Origin: DATBLE01 sp963775695
GTDB taxonomy: Bacteria > Actinomycetota > Thermoleophilia > Gaiellales > Gaiellaceae
DNA: 64,000 nucleotides
Direction of reading: 5' to 3'
Assembly (NCBI GenBank): GCA_963775695.1
Contig: CAVZJU010000002.1
Location: 62,001-126,000 of the forward strand
How positions within the stretch are numbered: position 1 is the first letter of the stretch; each line of letters opens with the position of its first letter. Under the pieces are notes generated by a model. That model had not been told where the DNA came from, did not search any database, and worked only from the letters and a program-made list of their open reading frames with translations. Below are positions 59,359 to 64,000 of the stretch, one piece after another. A program made the translations under genes and the position numbers.

Positions 59359-59562
59359 CTAGACGACCTGCGCTCCGGTCGCCTTGTCGAAGACGGTGAT
59401 CGCGGCGAACGGGCAGCACTCGGCCGCTTCGATCGCCCCTTCCCCGGCCTCTCCGGAGACGATTGCGATCCCATCGTCGTCGAGGTCGAATGTGTCGGGC
59501 GCGACCTTCACGCACGAGGCCATGCCGTTACACAGCGACCGGTCGATTTCGACGCGGTACAT
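59359..59562 (-). CDS. Small ferredoxin, single Fe-S cluster
   Basis: 67 aa. YRVEIDRSLCNGMASCVKVAPDTF and AIEAAECCPFAAITV give Cys ligands in the C-x5-C...C-P pattern of the [3Fe-4S] (or [4Fe-4S]) ferredoxins that serve P450s and other oxidoreductases. FDLDDDGIAIV is the typical mid-section. Soluble and cytoplasmic, so a plausible electron donor to the ferric-reductase-like protein whose gene overlaps it by 35 bases. Confidence 0.82.
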   Translation of the reverse strand: MYRVEIDRSLCNGMASCVKVAPDTFDLDDDGIAIVSGEAGEGAIEAAECCPFAAITVFDKATGAQVV

Positions 59563-60088
59563 CGGGCGTTCCTCCTTTCATGAGAATGCGCCACGCCGTC
59601 AGGCCCGCGACGAGGGCGACGGAGCCCGCGTAGAGCCCGAATGCCCAGCGGTCGGTGCCGGCGGCGAGGCCGTGGACGGTGGCGGCGGCGAACACCCCGA
59701 AGGTCAGGTAGTGCAGCCGCCGCCAGTTCCGCGCGCCGATCCGGCGGCGGAGCGAGAACGAGGCGTAGACCAGGACCATCAGCTCGGCGGCGAGCACCCC
59801 GATGCCCACGGCGAGAGGTCGGTAGGAGCTTTGGCCAGGGACCAGAAGTCCGGCCAGAGGCATCTTGATCGTCTGATCGAGTGTCAGCACCAGGCCGTGC
59901 ACGGCGACTGCGCCGAGCCCGAGCAGGGCGAGGAAACGGTGCGTGTCGGTGGCCGTCGCCGCCTTGATCCGGCGCCCGAGCGGCTTCGCCTTCACCGTCA
60001 GCCCGGCGAGGACGGAGCTCGTCAGCAGGACATAGGCGGTCAGCCCGCTCGCCCGCGCGAGCAGCCAGAACGTCGGGTCGCTCTTCAT
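59528..60088 (-). CDS. Ferric-reductase-like transmembrane protein, module B
   Basis: 186 aa with five to six membrane helices. Paired His in DTHRFLALLGLGAVAVHGLVL and RRLHYLTFGVFAAATVHGL as b-heme ligands. Paralog of the module A protein; shared GxSxxRPLAV, SLRRRIGxxxWRRLHY. The ATG overlaps the apbE stop by four bases on the same strand. Together with the ferredoxin it could move electrons out of the cytoplasm. Confidence 0.8.
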   Translation of the reverse strand: MKSDPTFWLLARASGLTAYVLLTSSVLAGLTVKAKPLGRRIKAATATDTHRFLALLGLGAVAVHGLVLTLDQTIKMPLAGLLVPGQSSYRPLAVGIGVLAAELMVLVYASFSLRRRIGARNWRRLHYLTFGVFAAATVHGLAAGTDRWAFGLYAGSVALVAGLTAWRILMKGGTPDVPRRNRPVAV

Positions 60089-60909
60089 GCCAGGCCCCCC
60101 ACGAAGAGAGTGCGGCCGTCGTTGGTGACGAGCACGGCGGGTCCCGAGGCCGGGGCGCCGAGGAAGACGGCCTTGGCCAGCACCTCTCCCTCGACCGCTG
60201 TGTTCGCGACAACGGTGACTCGGAGGAAGTCACCGCCCGCGGGAACGCCGGTGGTCGGGTCGATCAGGTGATGGGCTTCGGTGCCGTCGCGCCGCCAACG
60301 GCGGCGGTCACGGCCCGAGGTGGCGATCGCCCCCCGGTCGAGCTCGAGCGTCACCTGGCCGTCGGCGGTCTCGACCCCGACGGGCCACGGACGCCCGTAG
60401 CAGGCGAGATCGCCGCCGGCGTTGACGAGGCAGGGGCCGACGCCGACCAGCATCCGGGCGGCCCGGTCGACCGCATAGCCCTTGCCGATGCCGCCGAGGT
60501 CGATGCGGACGTTGTGGTCGAGCTCGATCCGCGTGCCGTCGATCCGGACTCCGCCTCCGCACAGGCGTGGCCCGCCGGCGCGACCGTCGGCGTCGAGCTC
60601 GGCGAACGTGCGGTCGTAGCCGGCGGACACGAGGGCATCGTGGACAGTGGGGTCGAAGAGCCCGTCCGTGCGCTCCCGCGCCTCGAGCGCCAGCCGGGTG
60701 ACCTCGACGAGCTCGGGCCCGGCGTCGAGCGCGCCGCGGCGGTTGAGCGCCGAGAGCTCGGAGTCCGGGCGGAAACGCGAGAGCAACGCCTCCAGCCGCT
60801 CGAACTCTCGCTCTGCTGCCTCGAAGGCAGCCCGGCTCTCGGCGCTCGACTCGGTGTCGAGGTAGAACTCGACGTGCGTGCCCATCGCGGGAAACGAGTG
60901 CCGCTCCAT
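60085..60909 (-). CDS. apbE: FAD:protein FMN transferase, module B
   Basis: 274 aa. SFPAMGTHVEFYLD, SRFRPDSELSALNRRG, DGLFDPTVHDALVSAGYD, IDLGGIGKGYAVDRAARML, AGGDLACYGRPWP, ATSGRDRRRWRRDG and HHLIDPTTGVPAG: a complete ApbE. No signal peptide in this reading; frame stays open upstream but that part belongs to P4 in another frame. Start ATG 60909 overlaps the P4 stop by one base. Smaller than its module A paralog. Confidence 0.87.
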   Translation of the reverse strand: MERHSFPAMGTHVEFYLDTESSAESRAAFEAAEREFERLEALLSRFRPDSELSALNRRGALDAGPELVEVTRLALEARERTDGLFDPTVHDALVSAGYDRTFAELDADGRAGGPRLCGGGVRIDGTRIELDHNVRIDLGGIGKGYAVDRAARMLVGVGPCLVNAGGDLACYGRPWPVGVETADGQVTLELDRGAIATSGRDRRRWRRDGTEAHHLIDPTTGVPAGGDFLRVTVVANTAVEGEVLAKAVFLGAPASGPAVLVTNDGRTLFVGGLA

Positions 60910-61292
60910 CACGAGGTCCTCGTGATCGTCAGCGGAGGCAGGGTCACGACCCGCACCGGCGGGGCATACCCGCCGCTGCTCGGGACCGAGGCCGGAGCCG
61001 AGGCGAGCGACGCGGCACGTGTCCTCGCGTTCGCTGCCTTGATCTTTGCGATCTCGTGCTTGCGGAGGGCGAGCTGCGCCCGATAAGCGGCCCAGCGCTT
61101 GTCGAGGATCCGCTTGACCGCGACCGATTCGGCCCGCAGCCGCTGTTCCCGCAGCTGGAGCGCCGCGTAGCGGGGATCCTGCGCGGCGGTCTTGTGCGTC
61201 TGCCACGGGTGGGCCGCGATCGCAGCCCACGCGACGAAGAACACGAGGACGGCGGCCGCCAGCGAGTAGAGACGCGCAACGTGGCTAGTCAT
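60909..61292 (-). CDS. Membrane-anchored coiled-coil mini-protein ending in TRTS (P4)
   Basis: 127 aa. N-terminal membrane helix (YSLAAAVLVFFVAWAAIAA), then a long basic helix likely to be coiled coil (ALQLREQRLRAESVAVKRIL, KHEIAKIKAANARTRAAS), a Ser/Pro/Ala linker and a C-terminal strand-like end VRVVTLPPLTITRTS. The last four residues TRTS recur in P2 of module A (HGTTRTS). No known domain. Overlaps P3 by 8 bases and apbE by one. Confidence 0.62.
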   Translation of the reverse strand: MTSHVARLYSLAAAVLVFFVAWAAIAAHPWQTHKTAAQDPRYAALQLREQRLRAESVAVKRILDKRWAAYRAQLALRKHEIAKIKAANARTRAASLASAPASVPSSGGYAPPVRVVTLPPLTITRTS

Positions 61293-61689
61293 CGAAGCCG
61301 CCTCCGCCGTCAGCCGCTTCGTGGCCGGACTCGTGCTCGCTCTCGTGACCTCCGGCCCGGTGGATGGTGTGGACGATCGGCGCAGGTCTGACGTAGACGA
61401 CCCGCTGTGCCCCCGGAGCCGCTGCGTTCCCCGCGATCGGCGCACCACCGGCCGGGACAGCTGCCGGGAGCGGCGGCAGCTTCGGAGGCTTCTGGTTCAG
61501 CGCCTTCCGGAGGGCGATTTCCGCCTGGTGGAGCTGTTTCGTTCGCTTGCCGATGGCGACAGACGCGGCGGCCGGCTGTGTGGCATCCGTCCCTCCCAGG
61601 TGGAGCGTCTTCGTCGCCGCGATCGTCCCGGCGACCGCGGCGAGCCCGACTGCGAGGGAGATCGTGAGTGCGTGCTTTCGGTTCACCAT
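61285..61689 (-). CDS. Membrane-anchored protein with His/Glu-rich tail (P3)
   Basis: 134 aa from ATG 61689 (GTG 61686 is equally possible; GGAGG lies just upstream). Signal/anchor ALTISLAVGLAAVAGTIAAT, a helix (QLHQAEIALRKALNQK), a Pro-rich linker, the strand-like QRVVYVRPAPIVHTIHR, and the acidic His-rich tail GGHESEHESGHEAADGG that could bind metal. First gene of module B, divergent from the two-component system. Confidence 0.6.
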   Translation of the reverse strand: MVNRKHALTISLAVGLAAVAGTIAATKTLHLGGTDATQPAAASVAIGKRTKQLHQAEIALRKALNQKPPKLPPLPAAVPAGGAPIAGNAAAPGAQRVVYVRPAPIVHTIHRAGGHESEHESGHEAADGGGGFDD

Positions 61690-61728
61690 GGCCTCCGTTC
61701 GGTTGACTGCTCCGACGGTAGGCCCCAC

Positions 61729-61779
61729 TCGGTAAGCGGGGGGCGAGCGGAAGGCGGGGATTTCTCCTGCAATCGGTAA
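61729..61779 (+). promoter_or_regulatory. Divergent promoter region with a direct repeat TCGGTAA
   Basis: TCGGTAA occurs at 61729-61735 and 61773-61779 in the 143-base gap between module B and the response-regulator gene; TTGACT (61703-61708) may be a -35 box. Repeated heptamers on one face are what OmpR-type regulators bind, so the adjacent regulator may act here. Confidence 0.33.
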
Positions 61780-61832
61780 AGGTTCGGGAAAGCCCGGATG
61801 CCCGTTCTGCCGGCCGGTGCGAGCATGGCCAT

Positions 61833-62489
61833 GTGAAGCTTCTGGTCGTCGAGGACGAGGACGCGATCGCCGAGCCGCTCGTCGAAGGCCTCGAGCGGGA
61901 AGGCTTCGCGGTCGAACGTGCCGCCACCGGGCAGGCGGCGCTCGCTGCTCCGCCGGCCGACCTCGTTCTGCTCGACCTGCGCCTGCCCGACATCGACGGC
62001 CTCGAGGTCTGCCGCCGCCTGCGCGAGCGCTCCCGCGTGCCGATCATCGTCGTCACTGCGCGCGGCGAGGAGGTCGATCGCGTCGTCGGCCTCGAGCTCG
62101 GCGCCGACGACTACGTGGTCAAGCCGTACGGCCTGCGCGAGCTCGTAGCCCGGATCAGGGCCGTCCGCCGCCGCGCGGAGCCGGTCCAGGCCGAGCAGCG
62201 GCTGCTGCTCGTCGGTGGGCTCACGGTCGACACGAGGGCACGTCGCGCGAGCCTGGACGGCCGCGCGCTCGCGCTGACGCCGAAGGAGTTCGACCTGCTG
62301 GCGCTGCTCGCGGCCGATCCTGGTGCGGCCGTCACGCGTGAGCGGATCTTCGAGGAGGTCTGGGGAACGCGCTGGTACGGATCGCCGAAGACGATCGACG
62401 TGCACGTGGCGGCGTTGCGACGGAAGCTCGGCGATCCCGGGTGGATCGAGACCGTGCGCGGTGTCGGCTTCCGTCTCCGCTCGGCATGA
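61833..62489 (+). CDS. OmpR/PhoB-family response regulator
   Basis: 218 aa. Receiver with phospho-acceptor Asp in LVLLDLRLPDIDGLEV near residue 50, Thr in IIVVTARGEEVD and Lys in VVKPYGLREL; C-terminal winged helix (LALTPKEFDLLALLAAD, IDVHVAALRRKLGD, VRGVGFRLR). GTG start. Stop-start overlap (four bases) with the kinase gene. Its position against the redox module makes that module its likely target. Confidence 0.92.
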   Translation: MKLLVVEDEDAIAEPLVEGLEREGFAVERAATGQAALAAPPADLVLLDLRLPDIDGLEVCRRLRERSRVPIIVVTARGEEVDRVVGLELGADDYVVKPYGLRELVARIRAVRRRAEPVQAEQRLLLVGGLTVDTRARRASLDGRALALTPKEFDLLALLAADPGAAVTRERIFEEVWGTRWYGSPKTIDVHVAALRRKLGDPGWIETVRGVGFRLRSA

Positions 62490-63799
62490 GCCGACGGCTC
62501 CTGCTCGGGTACCTGAGCCTGACGCTTGCCGTTCTGGCCGTGCTCGAGGTGCCGCTCGGCGTCACGTACGCGCGCAACGAGCGTCGTGACCTGGAGGGAA
62601 AAGTCGAGCGGGACGCGGTCACGGTGGCATCGCTGTCCGAGGGCGTCCTCGAGGGAAAGGGGGAGGCTCCGGTCGCATCCCTCCGCTCCATCGCCGCCGG
62701 CTACCAGGCCGACACCGGCGGCCGGGTGGTCGTCGTCGGCCCGGGCGGGAACGCAATCGTCGACTCCCGCCCGATCGCGGGCGACACGAGCTTCTCCAAC
62801 CGACCCGAGATCGCCGCCGCGCTCGCCGGGAACGTCGCGTCCGGCGTGCGCCACTCGAATACCCTCGGCGTCGACCTGCTCTACGTCGCCGTCCCTGTCG
62901 CATCCGCTGGGAAGATCCTGGGCGCGGCCCGGATCACGTATCCGACCTCTGCTGTCGACCGGCGTGTTCGGCGGTACTGGCTGACGCTGGCTGCGATCGC
63001 GGGGATCGTCCTCGTTGGCGTCGCGCTGGTCGGACTGTGGCTTGCGCGCGGAGTCGCGCGGCCGTTGCGGCGCGTGGAAGAGGCCGCGGCCGAGATCGGC
63101 GCGGGGCGTCTCGACGCGAGGGCGCCCGAGGAAGGGCCGCCCGAGGTGCGCAGGCTGGCCCACGAGTTGAACGAGACGGCTGCGAAGCTCCAGCAGCTGC
63201 TCGAGTCGCAGCAGGCGTTCGTCGCGGATGCCTCCCACGAGCTGCGAACGCCGCTGACAGCACTGCGCCTCCGGCTCGAGAACATGGACCCCGCGGCTGC
63301 CGGGCCTGCGCTCGCCGAGGTCGATCGTCTCGGTCGGCTGGTCGAGGCGCTGCTTTCGCTTGCGCGGGCCGATGCTGCGCCTGCCGGCACAGAGGTGGTG
63401 GACGTCGACGCGGTGCTCGCCGACCGGTTGGCCGGGCTGAGTGCGGTCGGGCGAGCGGGCGAGCGCGGGCTGCTGGTGAGGAGCACCTCCGACCGGCTGG
63501 GGCAGATGGTCGACAACCTGGTCGCAAACGCTCTTGCCGTGTCCGATACGGTCTCTGTGTCGGCTGCGTCGGAGGACGGCTGGGTGGAGGTGCACGTCGT
63601 CGACCGCGGCCCCGGACTGAGCGCGGAGGAGCGGGAGCGCGCGTTCGACCGGTTCTGGCGCGGTCACACCCGGACTCCGGGATCCGGGTTGGGCCTGGCG
63701 ATCGTGCGCCGGCTTGCGCGGGCGGACGGAGGCGATGCCGAGCTCAGGGAGGCTGCGGGCGGGGGCATGGACGCCGTCGTCAGGCTCCGCCGGGCGTAG
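62486..63799 (+). CDS. Sensor histidine kinase
   Basis: 437 aa. Membrane helix near residues 6-28, an extracytoplasmic sensor of about 145 residues (SNRPEIAAALAGNVASGVRH, PAS/CACHE-like), second helix near 173-195, HAMP linker (ARPLRRVEEAAAEIGAGRLDA), H-box with phosphorylated His in FVADASHELRTPLTALRLRLENM, N-box DNLVANAL, and GxG loops DRGPGLS and GSGLGLAIVRRLA. Partner of the response regulator. The signal is unknown. Confidence 0.92.
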   Translation: MSRRLLLGYLSLTLAVLAVLEVPLGVTYARNERRDLEGKVERDAVTVASLSEGVLEGKGEAPVASLRSIAAGYQADTGGRVVVVGPGGNAIVDSRPIAGDTSFSNRPEIAAALAGNVASGVRHSNTLGVDLLYVAVPVASAGKILGAARITYPTSAVDRRVRRYWLTLAAIAGIVLVGVALVGLWLARGVARPLRRVEEAAAEIGAGRLDARAPEEGPPEVRRLAHELNETAAKLQQLLESQQAFVADASHELRTPLTALRLRLENMDPAAAGPALAEVDRLGRLVEALLSLARADAAPAGTEVVDVDAVLADRLAGLSAVGRAGERGLLVRSTSDRLGQMVDNLVANALAVSDTVSVSAASEDGWVEVHVVDRGPGLSAEERERAFDRFWRGHTRTPGSGLGLAIVRRLARADGGDAELREAAGGGMDAVVRLRRA

Positions 63800-63802
63800 G
63801 CC

Positions 63803-63808
63803 TACACT
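63803..63808 (+). promoter_or_regulatory. -10-like TACACT of a probable leaderless promoter (recG)
   Basis: TACACT ends 8 bases before GTG 63817; no SD in the gap. Confidence 0.4.
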
Positions 63809-63816
63809 GGCGGGTC

Positions 63817-64000
63817 GTGACGCGCCCCACGGGCTTTGCGACCGGGGACCGGCCGAAGGCCTGGCCCCGCCTGCGCGGCGAGCCGCGGCCCGAGCGCCTG
63901 GCGTCGCAGCTCGACTCGCTCCCAGGGGTCGGCCCGAGGATCGCCGGCCGGCTGCGGAAGCTCGGCCTCGCCACCGTCCGCGACCTGCTCGAGCATCGGC
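63817..64000 (+). CDS. recG: ATP-dependent DNA helicase RecG, N-terminal fragment
   Basis: Only the first 61 codons are in the window. LASQLDSLPGVGPRIAGRLRKLGLATVRDLLEHR is the wedge-domain helix-hairpin-helix start typical of RecG, described here by its parts LPGVGPRIAGRL and TVRDLLEHR. RecG remodels stalled forks. It normally follows the rpmB-asp23-fakA group directly; here it is separated from it by the redox modules. The motor domains lie outside the window. Confidence 0.8.
   Translation, partial: MTRPTGFATGDRPKAWPRLRGEPRPERLASQLDSLPGVGPRIAGRLRKLGLATVRDLLEHR

Overview
The window is chromosomal DNA from a very GC-rich bacterium, with strong G/C bias at third codon positions, many GTG starts and short or overlapping gene junctions. 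The gene content (class II DAHP synthase, efeUOB under a DtxR-type regulator, a zinc-ribbon/cyclase/ATPase/TPR regulator, GTG-initiated and apparently leaderless genes, a putative actinobacterial holin-X protein) points to a deep-branching actinobacterium, most likely the Thermoleophilia/Gaiellales area. The lineage is inferred from gene content and style; no rRNA gene is present to confirm it.

Layout. 1-2574: 3' end of pheS and complete pheT. 2571-4594: a tandem-cupredoxin exported protein, two small membrane/envelope proteins and a duplicated-domain unknown. 4609-8594: E1alpha-E1beta-E2 of a 2-oxoacid dehydrogenase, with a VOC protein and a GNAT acetyltransferase. 8654-13882: a large class III cyclase/ATPase regulator, lipoamide dehydrogenase (E3) and a small membrane protein. 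13961-17344: dnaE. 17410-20674: exported proteins and an ECF sigma/membrane anti-sigma-like pair. 20725-24542: lgt-scpA-scpB, an exported repeat protein and rluB. 24582-27114: a CaCA cation exchanger bracketed by two copies of a new two-hairpin repeat, then trpS with an attenuator-like leader. 27115-29277: an MMPL transporter. 29411-33753: aroG-tyrA-aroA-cmk. 33753-34941: a decayed IS630-type element sitting exactly in the cmk stop codon. 34951-38623: der, gpsA, metK. 38627-42597: a DtxR-family repressor divergent from efeUOB, with a clear promoter and operator between them. 42626-52075: priA-def-fmt-rsmB, then rpe-ribD-(small protein)-ribE-ribBA-ribH. 53073-56548: rpmB, a Gls24/Asp23 protein, fakA, an orphan receiver and a DegV/FakB protein. 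56638-63799: two convergent redox modules, each with a ferric-reductase-like membrane protein and an ApbE flavin transferase, surrounded by very small exported or anchored proteins, a ferredoxin and a two-component system. 63817-end: 5' end of recG.

How it works together. Most of the window is housekeeping: translation (pheST, trpS, rpmB, def, fmt, rsmB), replication and segregation (dnaE, priA, scpAB, der, recG), aromatic amino acid and riboflavin synthesis, and SAM synthesis. Accessory functions are slotted between conserved blocks: the repeat-bracketed exchanger between rluB and trpS, the IS between cmk and der, and the flavin/electron-transfer block between fakB and recG.

The most novel-looking items are: (1) a dispersed element of about 100 bp with two hairpins, in three copies, whose second stem changes by compensatory substitution; one copy is read in frame as the N-terminus of RibD; (2) a 69-bp hairpin insertion in frame in the zinc-binding region of PriA; (3) the paired ferric-reductase/ApbE modules with miniature membrane-anchored proteins, two of which end in or near TRTS, resembling the core of ApbE flavinylation sites; (4) a lumazine synthase with a long acidic Pro/Glu-rich N-terminal arm. 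No CRISPR array, tRNA or rRNA gene was seen, and no gene-free stretch exceeds 300 bases.
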